Part shown: positions 16,323 to 26,245 of the stretch, piece by piece
Numbering within the stretch: position 1 is the first letter of the stretch
Layout: each line of letters begins with the position of its first letter
Source of the DNA: an uncultured Chlamydiae bacterium
Lineage (GTDB): Bacteria > Chlamydiota > Chlamydiia > Chlamydiales > CACLRR01
Reading direction: 5' to 3'
Length of the DNA stretch: 46,720 nt
Assembly (NCBI GenBank): GCA_902609415.1
Contig: CACLRR010000007.1
Location: forward strand, 1-46,720
Position numbers and translations under genes: made by a program
The notes under the pieces: generated by a model
Database searches by the model: none
The model's input: only the letters and a program-made list of their open reading frames with translations
What the model was told of the DNA's origin: nothing

Positions 16323-18804
16323 GTGAATAGCAAATATTATGATCATTTGAGGGTGGAGAAGAAGTGGCAGGATTATTGGAAGGAAAAGAAGACTTTTGAA
16401 GTAAAAATAGATTCAGGAAAAGAGAAGTTCTATATCCTAGATATGTTTCCTTATCCATCTGGTGCAGGACTTCATGTAGGGCATGTAACGGGCTATACAG
16501 CAACTGATGTTATTGCAAGATATAAGCGGCAAAAAGGCTTCAATGTGATGCATCCTATGGGATGGGATAGTTTTGGTCTTCCTGCTGAGCAACATGCAAT
16601 GCGTACAGGAAAGCACCCCAAAGAGACTACAGAGGTGAATATTGCCAACTATAAGAGACAACTTCAATTACTAGGCATTAGCTATGACTGGAGCAGAGAG
16701 ATAAAGACATCAGATCCTAAGTACTATAAGTGGACGCAATGGATTTTCACCAAATTGTATGAGAAGGGGTTAGCATATCAGGCTGAAGTGAGTGTTAATT
16801 ATTGCCCGCAATTGGGTACTGTTTTAGCAAATGAGGAGGTTGAAAATGGCAAATCGGTTGAAGGAGGTTTCCCAGTAGAAAGAAAGCCTTTAAAACAGTG
16901 GATGTTAAAGATTACAGATTATGCAAAAAGACTCAAAGAAGATTTGGATCTTCTCGATTGGCCTGAATCGTTGAAGAAGCTTCAGAGAAATTGGATTGGA
17001 GAGAGTAAAGGTGTTGAGATAGAGTATGAAGTTGAGGGTAGGGATGCAAAGATCAAATGTTTTACAACAAGAGCAGACACAATTTTTGGTGTGAACTTGA
17101 TTGTTTTAGCTCCAGAAAACCCCATGGTGATGGATATTGTATCTAATGATCAAAGGTCTTCTGTTATTGAATATATTGAAAAGGTGAAGGATAAGAGTGA
17201 TCTCCAGAGAATGGATCTTTCACGGGAAAAAACGGGAGTGAATATTGGAGCCTTTGCAATTAATCCGATCACAAATGAAAGAATTCCTGTTTGGATTGCT
17301 GACTATGTGTTAATTTCGTATGGAACGGGTGCGGTAATGTCTGTGCCTGGAGAGGATGATAGAGATAGGGAATTTTCAGAGAAATTTTCATTACGTTTCA
17401 AAGAGGTGATTGATGATGAGAATAACTATATTAACAGCACCTTCGGAGATTTTTCTTTAGAGGGATTAACAAAAGAAGAAGCCATAGATAAAGTGAGTCG
17501 GCGGTTAGTAGATGGATCGTGCGGTAGACAATGCACACACTATAAATTGCGCGATTGGCTCTTTTCAAGACAACGCTATTGGGGTGAACCTATTCCGATT
17601 GAGACGCGTGATGGTGAAAGAAGAGCGCTTCCATTGGAGGATCTGCCTTTAGAGCCTCCAATAATATCGGATTACAAGCCTGCAGGAGATGGGAGAAGTC
17701 CAATTTCAAAGGAGATAGGATGGGTAGAAATGGTTGATAGCAAAAGTGGAAAGAGGGTTGTTAGAGAAACTGATACAATGCCCCAGTGGGCAGGTTCATG
17801 CTGGTACTATCTTCGTTATTGTGATCCTAATAATGCTCAACAGGCTTGGAGTAAGGAGTCTGAAAAGTATTGGTTGCCTGTAGACATGTATGTTGGGGGT
17901 GTTGAGCATGCAGTTTTACACCTTCTTTATGCAAGATTTTGGCATAAGGTTCTCTATGATTGTGGGGAAGTTTCAACTTTAGAGCCTTTTACAATGTTGC
18001 GTAACCAAGGTCTTGTGACAGCTTATGCATATAAATTGGAGAAAGGAGGATATGTAGCTCCTGATGATGTCGAAGAAAGGGGGGGGGGAGTATTTTGAAA
18101 GAAAGACTGGATTAAGAGTAGAAAAGCTTCTTGAAAAGATGTCTAAGTCAAAGTTAAATGGAGTTTCCCCTGATGGTGTTATTGAAGAGTATGGAGCGGA
18201 TGCATTGAGGCTTTATGAGCTGTTCATGTCACCTTTTGATAAGGAAAAATTATGGAATGCAGATGGCGTTAAAGGTTGCAGGCGACTTTTAAATAGAATT
18301 TATGAGTTAATTCATTCAAACAAGGTGATAGAGGGAGATTGTGAAAAATCAAATCAACTGATTCACCGTCTTATTAAGGGTGTTGATGAGGATATTGAGG
18401 GATTGCTGTTTAATACCGCAATAGCAAAGATCATGGAGTTTATGAATGATTTTTCTGCACTGTCTAGTTATCCAAAATCAGTATTGAAAATTCTCTGCCA
18501 ATTAATGAATCCTTTTGCGCCACATTTTGCAGAAGAGATGTGGGAAGAATTAGGTGAAAAAGCTACTATTTGCGATGTACCTTTTCCTACTTATGATCCA
18601 AAGTATTTAGTTGATGATGAGGTGACAATTGTTTTTCAGGTTAAAGGAAAGGTGAGGGGTAGAGGTGTCTTTAAGAAGAGCGCAACACAGGAAGAGATTG
18701 AAAAGCAGGCGATGAAGGATGAAGGAGTGTTAAAACACATATCGGGAGCAGAAGTGAGAAGGGTAATTTATGTGAAAGAGAAGCTTTTAAATATAGTGGT
18801 TTAA
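16323..18804 (+). CDS. leuS: Leucyl-tRNA synthetase, frameshifted in a G10 run
   Basis: LeuRS charges tRNA-Leu. The Rossmann HIGH motif (H-V-G-H within [10 protein letters not shown]) and the class I K-M-S-K-S motif are both present. The CP1 editing domain shows T-T-R-A-D-T and [15 protein letters not shown], and a C-terminal anticodon domain follows. The first frame (16323-18098) ends in a stop just after the ten G at 18079-18088; the second (effectively from about 18089) reads on from E-Y-F-E-R-K-T-G to 18804. Nine G instead of ten would join the two into about 826 residues, the normal size. The start is GTG at 16323. waaA begins at the next base after its stop. The gene is essential, so the extra base is a sequencing error, a slippage-tolerated site or a regulated one. 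Confidence 0.93.
18079..18088 (+). repeat. Homopolymer G10 inside leuS
   Basis: Ten G, where nine keep leuS in frame (agg-ggg-ggg-gag). It lies between the catalytic-domain Zn/insertion region and the K-M-S-K-S loop. Confidence 0.92.
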
Positions 18805-19980
18805 GTGTTCTGGACCTTATATAACTTTTTGCTATCTATAGTAGACTTACGTTTTTGGAAGAGAAGAAGAGCTCTTTTTCTACTAAAGCCTTTAGATGGC
18901 AGCTCAATATTAATTCATGCAGTCTCTCTTGGTGAAGCAAAGGGTGCACTTGAGCTTATCTGTCGACTAAGGGATAAATATCCTCATAAGTCTATTGTCT
19001 GCACAGTGTGGACAAAGACTGGATATCATTTTTTAAAAAAAGAGGCGGTAGCTCATCAACTTTTATATTTTCCGGTAGATACTAGGAAAAATATGAGAAT
19101 GCTATTGCATAAGGTGAATCCGGATCTTGCAATTATTGTAGAAAATGATCTGTGGCCAAATTTTTTAAGAGAACTTAAGAAGAAAAAGATCACGACTCTT
19201 CTTGTGAATGGAAAAATTTCTACGACCTCTTTTCATAGATATCAAAAATTCCGGCATTTTAATCCATTTCAATCACTTGACTTTATAGCTGTCCAAAATA
19301 AGGAATATGCAGGGAAGTTTTCAAAACTTGGTGTGGACATAGGAAAAATTGTAGTTACTGGTAATTTGAAATTCGATCTTAGGAAAAAGGAGATGAATAG
19401 TCCTATTCTTTCTAAAAATGAGAGGCGCAAGATTATTGCTATAGTTTCTACCCATGACAAAGAAGAAGAGCTATTGCTAAGGGAGCTAAAAAGCACTTGC
19501 ATAGGTTCTAATCTGATCTTTTTAGCACCAAGGCATCCTGAAAGGTTTGATGAAGTGGAGAGATTGTTGCAAAAACTAGAGCTTAAATATACTTATTATG
19601 CCGAGTACATAGATACTCAACATATTGATGTAGTATTGGTGAATAGATTAGGGGTGCTTGAATCAATCTATCCGCTCTCAAAGATCACTATTGTGGGTGG
19701 TAGTTTTTGTAAGGGATATCCAGGACACAACATATATGAACCTCTCCAGTATGGATCACTGGTGCTATTTGGTCCATATATGGATAAACAAAAAGAATTA
19801 GAGAGTTTACTTGCAGACACAAGTTTAAGCTCACAGGTGCCAATTGACACTCTTAGTGTGATAGTAAGTTCAAAGCTACAAATAGTATTTGATCAAGAAT
19901 TCTATGAAAAACTCCAAGGAAAAATAGAGGGTGCGTTAGAAAAAACAGAAAGAATTATAAAAGATCTTGTTCAAAATTAA
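18805..19980 (+). CDS. waaA: Kdo transferase WaaA
   Basis: WaaA adds 3-deoxy-D-manno-octulosonic acid residues to lipid A on the inner membrane; chlamydial enzymes add three or more and so make the genus-specific epitope. The N-terminal anchor (1-17) precedes H-A-V-S-L-G-E (38-44), whose Glu is the catalytic base in this GT30 family. N-D-L-W-P-N (114-119), G-N-L-K-F-D (186-191), and the CMP-Kdo binding loop V-G-G-S-F near 297 with P-G-H-N-I-Y-E-P complete the pattern. Length is 391, shorter than the 430 of Chlamydia, mostly at the N-terminus. The GTG start directly follows the leuS TAA, so translation is coupled. The leuS-waaA order is the same as in Chlamydia (CT209-CT208). Confidence 0.93.
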   Translation: MFWTLYNFLLSIVDLRFWKRRRALFLLKPLDGSSILIHAVSLGEAKGALELICRLRDKYPHKSIVCTVWTKTGYHFLKKEAVAHQLLYFPVDTRKNMRMLLHKVNPDLAIIVENDLWPNFLRELKKKKITTLLVNGKISTTSFHRYQKFRHFNPFQSLDFIAVQNKEYAGKFSKLGVDIGKIVVTGNLKFDLRKKEMNSPILSKNERRKIIAIVSTHDKEEELLLRELKSTCIGSNLIFLAPRHPERFDEVERLLQKLELKYTYYAEYIDTQHIDVVLVNRLGVLESIYPLSKITIVGGSFCKGYPGHNIYEPLQYGSLVLFGPYMDKQKELESLLADTSLSSQVPIDTLSVIVSSKLQIVFDQEFYEKLQGKIEGALEKTERIIKDLVQN

Positions 19981-20009
19981 CGACCTTGACATAATAGCAG
20001 TCAAGATAT

Positions 20010-20082
<73 letters not shown>

Positions 20083-20090
20083 TTTTTAAG

Positions 20091-20164
<74 letters not shown>

Positions 20165-20305
20165 ACCTAATCAGATATCACCATTTTACTACAAAAAATT
20201 ACAAATTCATGAGGAATACACTATTACTATTCCTACTCCCTGTAAATAATACATTAGTGCACGTGTGTTATTATGAAAATAAAATAAATATAAAAGTATT
20301 TTATT

Positions 20306-20734
20306 ATGAAAAAGTTCAAGAATAGCGGAGACTTATACAAAGAGCTATATAGTGTAAATTTAGATGAAAAGAGCCAACACAGAGCATATTACGTGGATTT
20401 TGCAAAAGGCAATTTCATTTGTTCTACGAAACCTAATACATATAATGCAGCTCCACTAGTATCGGAAGACTTTAGAAGAAGGTCCAAACTACCTCAATCA
20501 TTTAGTATTATCGGAGAAATAGATTTAAAATCTTTCAGGGATCAGGTGATATTAGAGTTTAGAAACAGGAATATCGATCCAAAGGATGAAATTAATAATC
20601 AACCAATAAGCAATAATAATTGGGATAATATGGATAGTGAAATGAAGCTTTGGATCAAAAAAAACATGACTCTTCGCACGATAAAATCTGATGATATCCT
20701 TGAGCGTTTGACTGTATATTTTGGGGAATTCTGA
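20306..20734 (+). CDS. Orphan ORF inside the tRNA cluster, 142 aa
   Basis: A 142-residue frame between two CAU tRNAs, with no recognised family. The start ATG at 20306 lacks a Shine-Dalgarno and the upstream 40 bases are nearly all A/T. The protein is charged, with an Asn/Asp-rich linker (about 92-107) and short helical ends. No membrane segment or motif is seen. tRNA 3' ends often host insertions, so this may be acquired DNA. Confidence 0.55.
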   Translation: MKKFKNSGDLYKELYSVNLDEKSQHRAYYVDFAKGNFICSTKPNTYNAAPLVSEDFRRRSKLPQSFSIIGEIDLKSFRDQVILEFRNRNIDPKDEINNQPISNNNWDNMDSEMKLWIKKNMTLRTIKSDDILERLTVYFGEF

Positions 20735-20756
20735 GTACAGTTTCTAGGCTAGATTA

Positions 20757-20828
20757 AGCGAAGTAGCTCAGTGGCAGAGCAATGGACTCATAAGCCGGAG
20801 GTCGAGGATTCGATTCCTTCCTTGGGTA
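20757..20828 (+). tRNA. CAU tRNA with damaged stems (tRNA-Ile2 or pseudo-tRNA)
   Basis: TAGCTCAGTGGCAGAGC gives a normal D arm, and the anticodon loop CTCATAA reads CAU. Several pairs are missing: only about 3 of 5 anticodon-stem pairs form (ATGGA/GCCGG), one mismatch sits in the T stem, and two in the acceptor stem. As the third CAU tRNA it would be the Ile-AUA reader needing TilS. The mismatches make it doubtful. Confidence 0.55.
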
Positions 20829-20897
20829 ACTCATTCGATTAGGAGGATGATACTAAATAATTTTTGAACAAATTCCCTTCTTGTGATAGGTTGAAAC

Positions 20898-21743
20898 TTG
20901 TCTATAAAATTGCGGTTGGGACTGATTTTGTTAAAGCTTCTTTTAAAGAAAATGTATCGACAACGTGGTAGTTTTTTATATTTTATATCCCTTTCGGTGC
21001 TCCTATCACTTGCTTTTATGACAATACTTGGTCTCTATTTTTCAGAGATTTCAGCTGGATATAGGGCAATTAAGTCAGCTAAGGGATATGATCTTTGGGT
21101 GATGCATCAAAAGAGTAAAGCACGCCATAATTTTGTCCATTTTGATAAAAAGAAGCTTATTTTTAATGCAGACATATCAGCTATGATTAAGCAGACTGGT
21201 TTTTTGGAGGAAAATGATAAGCATGAAGTGGGGTTTGCTCTTATCAGGGCAGAGTCTGGAACAAGTAAAAAGGAATTGATTGAGAAAGTAGAAGAAGTGA
21301 GTGGTTTGAAGGTATTGGAAACTGAGATATTCATTAAACGCTCCCTTTCTTATGAGATGTTAAAAGATAGTAGCTCGATAGCACTAACGCTGTCTGTTGC
21401 ATTTTCCTTAATGTTAGTGGTGCTTCTTATTGGAGCGTTATTTTATCAGTTGATTCATCTCCAGCGAAAATTGTGTTATAGCTTTAACTTAGAGGGGTTT
21501 AAATCTAGTGCGATATTAAGGGTACAATTTTTAATGGTTTCTATTTTTTCGATTACCTCTCTTATGATTAGTACCTTTATTTTTGTTGTGGCCCTTTTTT
21601 ACCTAGGTCTGGAGCTTTCAGCATTTGATGATTATCTTTTATTGATAGCAGGAGTGAGTGTTACTCAGCAATTTATTTTATCTATTGCCACTGGGCTCTA
21701 TTTTTTAGCTCCTACCCGTGAGAGAAACTATGCAGGTGGTTGA
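20898..21743 (+). CDS. ABC exporter permease, DevC/FtsX-like
   Basis: A 281-residue inner-membrane permease of the MacB/DevC/FtsX fold: one TM near 27-48, a periplasmic region of about 110 residues, then three TMs near 158-182, 206-233 and 240-268. The periplasmic part is shorter than in DevC (about 385 aa in total), so the protein may be a minimal version. The TTG start at 20898 keeps the basic N-terminal helix; the first ATG is at 20952 and would shorten it by 18 residues. The ATPase gene overlaps its end. A membrane-fusion protein at 25140 supplies the likely third partner. Confidence 0.75.
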   Translation: MSIKLRLGLILLKLLLKKMYRQRGSFLYFISLSVLLSLAFMTILGLYFSEISAGYRAIKSAKGYDLWVMHQKSKARHNFVHFDKKKLIFNADISAMIKQTGFLEENDKHEVGFALIRAESGTSKKELIEKVEEVSGLKVLETEIFIKRSLSYEMLKDSSSIALTLSVAFSLMLVVLLIGALFYQLIHLQRKLCYSFNLEGFKSSAILRVQFLMVSIFSITSLMISTFIFVVALFYLGLELSAFDDYLLLIAGVSVTQQFILSIATGLYFLAPTRERNYAGG

Positions 21744-22407
21744 GACAAAACAGATTGTAAAGAACTATAAAAATCATCGCCACTCTATGCTAGCTCTCAA
21801 TGATATTTCTCTTTCTGTCGAAAAGGGAGAATTTTTAATTATTACAGGACCCTCTGGATCTGGTAAGACAACTCTTCTTTCAATCATCGCTGGCTTGCTT
21901 GAGCAAGATAGTGGTGAGGTTTTAAATAGAGAAGCTAATAATATGGGGATTCTTTTTCCCTTCCATCCACTAGAAAAACATTTAACAGTAGTTGAGAATT
22001 TAACATTACCTCTTATAGCAAAAGGTTATGGGCGCCTAAAGCAATTAAGAAGGGTAAAGCAGCTTGCAAATATTTTCGATTTAAATACTAACCTGCGCTA
22101 TTTCCCAACCGAGATATCAGAAGGAGAGGCACGCCTCTATCAGATTCTAAGAGCTATGATGCCTTTTCCAAAACTATTAATACTAGATGAGCCTTTTAGT
22201 GGTGTCGACCACAGGAAGGCTGTCAGAGTAATGACTTATCTTAGGGAAGAGGCTATTGTCAATAATCTTACAGTAATTGTTGTTGCACACGATGTAAGGC
22301 TTCATCCTTTTGCCCATAGAGTCATAAGGCTAGTAGATGGTAAAATTTCTAGCTCTTCTGGTGATATTCAGCTCGACCAAGAGATGCCACACTATTTTAG
22401 AATTTAG
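21730..22407 (+). CDS. ABC exporter ATPase, DevA/LolD-like, with degenerate signature
   Basis: Nucleotide-binding subunit of 225 residues. Walker A, G-P-S-G-S-G-K-T-T (40-48), Walker B, L-L-I-L-D-E (149-154), the D-loop S-G-V-D and the H-loop H187 are intact. Two motifs differ from the canonical form. The Q-loop Gln is Pro77 (G-I-L-F-P instead of G-x-x-F-Q), and the signature L-S-G-G-Q reads I-S-E-G-E (129-133). The start overlaps the permease stop by 14 bases, so the two are translationally coupled. The closest class is the MacB/LolD/DevA group. A GTG at 21718 is an alternative start. Confidence 0.85.
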   Translation: MQVVETKQIVKNYKNHRHSMLALNDISLSVEKGEFLIITGPSGSGKTTLLSIIAGLLEQDSGEVLNREANNMGILFPFHPLEKHLTVVENLTLPLIAKGYGRLKQLRRVKQLANIFDLNTNLRYFPTEISEGEARLYQILRAMMPFPKLLILDEPFSGVDHRKAVRVMTYLREEAIVNNLTVIVVAHDVRLHPFAHRVIRLVDGKISSSSGDIQLDQEMPHYFRI

Positions 22408-22559
22408 AGGGTATGATAAATTAGAATTTCATCTATAATCTGTTTTTCTTTTCCTTTTCCTCAAAAAATTGACTGCAAATTTCAGATTTTAGAGTGCAAA
22501 TAAACAGGTAATCGGCCAGTATAGTTTTTCCAAAACGGACCTTTTCCCTGGGACAACTA

Positions 22560-23858
22560 ATGATTAAAAATATCTTTACACGCATATCGACAGAATATAA
22601 GAGCTACTCTTCTCCCGAAAAGGGATTCATCTATATGATGATGCTTATAAGTTTCTTTATTACAGCAGAAGCAGCCATTACAAGAGCTACAAGTAATTCA
22701 GCGTTTATATCGATGTACGGCGTTGGTTATTTTCCCATTGTATGGCTTGTATCTGTACCAATTAATTCTTTAATTGTTACCTTTTATAATCGCTATCTTC
22801 CTAGGATTGGATGCGTAACAATGATGTTTATTTCTTTGCTATTAGCAATTATAGTCAACACTATATCTGCATTTTACCTAAAAGAGGTGATACAACTACC
22901 GTTTATTTTATATTTGTGGAAAGATATCTTTATTATTTTGATGTTTCAGCAAATTTGGTCAGTCATACATGCTACTGTTAATGTAAAAAGAGCTAAGTAT
23001 CTTTATGGTCTTCTTTTTGGAATGGGTGGTTTGGGTTCCATTGCAGGAAGTTTAGTTCCCACAAAGCTAGCTATGATTTTAGGGTCTGATCGCCTGCTTT
23101 TAACAACACTTATACCTTACTGCATCGTAGGGGTCTGTTTCTTCTTTGCCATGGCAGAGAGGAAGAAAATAAAGGGAGCAGAGGCTATTAATTTTAAGAA
23201 GGAAGAGGCTGTGGGGATTTCAGGTGGGCTTCAATTGATACGTACGTCACCCTTACTGCAATTAATTTTAGTATTGATTATCTGTATGCAAATGAGCGCC
23301 ACAATGCTTGACTTTCAATTTAATTCCTACCTTCAGTCAACAATAGTTAATATGGATCAGAGAACAGCTTTCCTTGGAAAGTTTTTTGGTTATGTAAATC
23401 TTATTAATGTTTTCTTGCAGTTTTTGGGTACCTTTGGTCTTGTTCGTTGGCTAGGTCTTAAAAAAGCTCACCTATTTGTTCCGTTTGTGCTCATCTTAAA
23501 CCTTACAGGTTTTATATTATTTCCTTCATTCATTGCAATGAGCCTCTGTTTTGGTGCAGTAAAGGCACTGGATTATTCGATATTTGGAATTATAAAAGAA
23601 CAGCTGTATATTCCTCTAGATGTTAATGAGAAGTTTAAAGCTAAGGCAATCATTGATGTTTTTGCTTATAGAAGCTCTAAAGCGTTAGCCTCCCTTTTTA
23701 TCCTAGGACTTTCTTCCATCTTTACTCGTCGCCTTGATTATTATATGTCTTGGGGTGTCTTAGCAATTACTATTGTATGGGCCCTTTCTATAGCTCTCTT
23801 GTTTAAGCATTATACCTTGCGGGTTAGTAAGAAGAGGGAGCTGGAACAGAAGGTATAA
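22560..23858 (+). CDS. NTT/Tlc-related transporter (ATP/ADP translocase-like)
   Basis: A 432-residue inner-membrane protein with about 12 hydrophobic segments. R-A-K-Y-L-Y-G-L-L-F-G-M-G-G-L-G-S near 143-159 and a C-terminal K-E-Q-L-Y-I-P-L (347-354) followed by K-F-K-A-K-A-I-I-D-V (360-369) are characteristic of the nucleotide-transporter family (Tlc/NTT) and its MFS-related bacterial cousins. Chlamydiae use several paralogues to import ATP, NAD or other nucleotides. The ADP/ATP-binding charge pattern cannot be judged here, so the substrate is open. The gene sits between the exporter ATPase and its likely adaptor, and its 3' 190 bases exist again as a decayed copy at 24889. Confidence 0.75.
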   Translation: MIKNIFTRISTEYKSYSSPEKGFIYMMMLISFFITAEAAITRATSNSAFISMYGVGYFPIVWLVSVPINSLIVTFYNRYLPRIGCVTMMFISLLLAIIVNTISAFYLKEVIQLPFILYLWKDIFIILMFQQIWSVIHATVNVKRAKYLYGLLFGMGGLGSIAGSLVPTKLAMILGSDRLLLTTLIPYCIVGVCFFFAMAERKKIKGAEAINFKKEEAVGISGGLQLIRTSPLLQLILVLIICMQMSATMLDFQFNSYLQSTIVNMDQRTAFLGKFFGYVNLINVFLQFLGTFGLVRWLGLKKAHLFVPFVLILNLTGFILFPSFIAMSLCFGAVKALDYSIFGIIKEQLYIPLDVNEKFKAKAIIDVFAYRSSKALASLFILGLSSIFTRRLDYYMSWGVLAITIVWALSIALLFKHYTLRVSKKRELEQKV

Positions 23859-23917
23859 TGAAGAAGAATTTATCTCATACATAGACGCAGATTAAATTAG
23901 AGGGAAGTTACTGCAAG

Positions 23918-24859
23918 ATGAAAAAATTCAATGATCAGCCATTATATATTGAGTCGCCATTAATATTTTCTGATCCGTTATCAAAGATTGCAAAGACTAA
24001 AATATATTTAAAATTAGAACCTCTTCAACCTAGCGGATCTTTTAAAAATCGAGGGATTGGACACTTTATTAAAATCAAAAGAAAAGGAACAAAAAAGTTT
24101 ATTTCATCGTCAGGTGGTAATGCTGGTTTAGCAGCATCGTATGCTGCCCGGATACTTGAAATTCCAATCACGGTCTTTGTCCCAGAAAGTACACCTTTAA
24201 TGATGGTCAATAAGATTAAAACCGAACAAGCCAATGTTGTTCAAATTGGAGCAGACTGGCAAGAAGCTGACCAACATGCACAACAACAATGTTATATCAA
24301 TAAAGCAACATATGTGCCTCCTTTTAACGATCCACTTATTTAGGCTGGAAACGCTACAATTATTCACGAAATAGCAAAATCAGGTTTAACTCCAGATGCA
24401 ATAATTCTTGCCGTAGGAGGAGGTGGATTATACTGTGGATTAATTGAGGGCATGAGTAATGTAGGTTGGGAAAAAACACCAGTATTTGTTGTAGAAACTG
24501 AAGGGGCTGCTTCCTTTTCCTCGGGAATAAAAGCAGGTAAGGTGGTAGAAATTGAAAAGATTGATACTATTGCAACAAGCTTGGGTGCACGATCTGTAGC
24601 TCCAAAAGCGATAGAGTATGCTAAATCTCACCCTACCTTTTCTAAGGTAGTTACAGACTCTGATAGTATTAGAGCATGCATGAGGTTTTCTCACGACCAC
24701 AGACTATTAGTCGAGCCAGCGTGTGGGGCAGCACTTTCGTTGTGTTATAATAACGATCCCGATCTACTTAAATTCGATAACGTTCTTGTTATTCTTTGTG
24801 GTGGAGCAGCTGTAACCCCTGAATTACTATCTGGGTGGTCCAGTCAACTAGATATTTAA
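23918..24859 (+). pseudogene. Serine/threonine dehydratase gene with one amber codon
   Basis: A PLP-dependent serine dehydratase (L-serine to pyruvate and ammonia), 313 codons in one frame. S-G-S-F-K-N-R-G carries the PLP lysine, S-S-G-G-N-A-G the phosphate-side loop, and G-G-G-G-L the glycine loop. The family motif P-F-D-D-P-L-I-W-x-G-x-A is here P-F-N-D-P-L-I-stop-A-G-N-A, with TAG at 24341-24343 exactly where the conserved Trp codon TGG should be. The two halves are otherwise intact. The cause is a single G-to-A change. Activity would need suppression or a sequencing error. It is inserted between an NTT gene and the remnant of its copy. Confidence 0.88.
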
Positions 24860-24888
24860 TACATAAATTTCTCGGTGTAATTAGATGA

Positions 24889-25072
24889 GCGCTAGCCTCC
24901 CTTTATATCTTAGAACTTTCTGACATCTATATTCACTGGTTGATTGTTATAAATCTTGGGGTATCTTATGAATTATTGTTGGATGGATGATTTGTACAGC
25001 CCTTTTTGTTTTAGTATTCTACCTTATAATTGAGTGGATAGAGAGGTGGAACAGGAAGTGTAAAAAAAAGAA
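24889..25072 (+). pseudogene. Decayed copy of the 3' end of the NTT-like gene
   Basis: This stretch aligns base for base with 23682-23870 of the NTT gene: GCGYTAGCCTCCCTTT, ACTTTCT, CTTGGGGT and the terminal TGGAACAG blocks are kept in order, with many substitutions and small indels between. Neither frame stays open. It indicates that a second NTT copy once followed the first and was largely lost, perhaps when the serine dehydratase gene was inserted. Confidence 0.8.
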
Positions 25073-25139
25073 TTGATAAATAAGAAAGCCCTTTCTATTC
25101 TGCGAATTTTAGGCTGCGTGTGCATAGAGGGGATTAGTC

Positions 25140-26240
25140 ATGAGGAAGCTAAAAGCGATTTCGTCTTTAGTTTTGAAAGGAACAATCATTGTTACCGCTT
25201 TTTGTTATTTAGCCTCACTAGAGAGGTTGAGTGATAAAAAGCAGTTTTTTTCTGAAGAGAAGTTAGTGATTGTTGCAAAAAAATCACCATTGAAAATTCC
25301 ATTTGAGCATTTTATTACAGGTGAAGGGGTATTAAAACCATCAACTGGTTATGTGCAAATGACCCCTCGCTCTTCAGGCCATGTAGACGCGATAGTTGTT
25401 AATTTAGGTGATCAAGTCCGAAAAGGGCAGTTATTGTGTACGATAGCTGATCCAACATTAAAGGCAAAGTTGTTAGAGAAAAAAAGTGCACTACAGCATG
25501 CCAATGCCTCTAGGGCTAAATTATTAACAAAGCCTAATGAAGGTGAGGTTTTATCCTTAAGGAAGAGAGTAAAGGAGATGAAGATTAAATGTAGTCATGA
25601 TAAAAGAGAGAAGGAGAGTTTTAAAGATCTTTTAGATGAAGGGGCGGTTTCGGAAAGGGAGTTTATTCTTTGTCGTGATAATTACGAGCAGTCAAGAGAA
25701 CAATTAGAAAGCCTAATGTTGCAGATGGATAAATTATTGAGTGGTCCAACTAGCGAAACGCTAACTGTAGCAGACGCTCTTATAGAGAAGCGTGAAGCTG
25801 AATATAAAATAGTTGAAAGTCAGCTTGAGCATCTTAATATGAAGTCACCAATTGATGGTGTTGTATTAGGCGTAAATACACAACCAGGTGAGTCTGTAGG
25901 TTTAAATCCAGTAATGGTTATAGGTTCTATAAGCCCAATGCATTTAAAGGTTCTTGTGGATGAAAAGGATGCATGGAAGATTTCACCCACAAAGAAATTA
26001 CGAGCTATAGCCCAACATAGAGACAACCCTGAGATCTATTCAATATTAAAGTTTGAGAAAGTGAATCCTATATTTAGATCTAATGAGGCGAATGAAAAAA
26101 AACTTGAGCTAACTTTTTCACTTGATCGAGGGAATTCACCTCTATATTTGGAGGAGAGGCTTGATGTTTTTATTGAGGCTAAATCACCAAAGGATACTTC
26201 ATGTATTGAATATCAATTTGAACAACAGGAAAGAGAGTAG
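25140..26240 (+). CDS. HlyD/DevB-like membrane-fusion protein
   Basis: A 366-residue periplasmic adaptor that links an inner-membrane ABC exporter to an outer-membrane channel. It has an N-terminal anchor (9-27), the first half of the lipoyl/barrel-sandwich domain (about 75-100, G-H-V-D-A-I-V-V-N-L-G-D-Q-V), and a coiled-coil hairpin (about 105-205). The second lipoyl half follows (S-P-I-D-G-V-V-L-G, 235-243), then a beta-barrel domain. This order is typical of DevB. It probably works with the permease and ATPase at 20898-22407, although NTT and dehydratase sequences now separate them. The malic enzyme starts 5 bases after its stop. Confidence 0.85.
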   Translation: MRKLKAISSLVLKGTIIVTAFCYLASLERLSDKKQFFSEEKLVIVAKKSPLKIPFEHFITGEGVLKPSTGYVQMTPRSSGHVDAIVVNLGDQVRKGQLLCTIADPTLKAKLLEKKSALQHANASRAKLLTKPNEGEVLSLRKRVKEMKIKCSHDKREKESFKDLLDEGAVSEREFILCRDNYEQSREQLESLMLQMDKLLSGPTSETLTVADALIEKREAEYKIVESQLEHLNMKSPIDGVVLGVNTQPGESVGLNPVMVIGSISPMHLKVLVDEKDAWKISPTKKLRAIAQHRDNPEIYSILKFEKVNPIFRSNEANEKKLELTFSLDRGNSPLYLEERLDVFIEAKSPKDTSCIEYQFEQQERE

Positions 26241-26245
26241 AAACT

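Noticed and set aside
19986-20009. TTGACA just before the initiator tRNA, considered as a promoter
   Set aside because: With 17-base spacing the -10 box would fall inside the tRNA and no TATAAT-like box is there.
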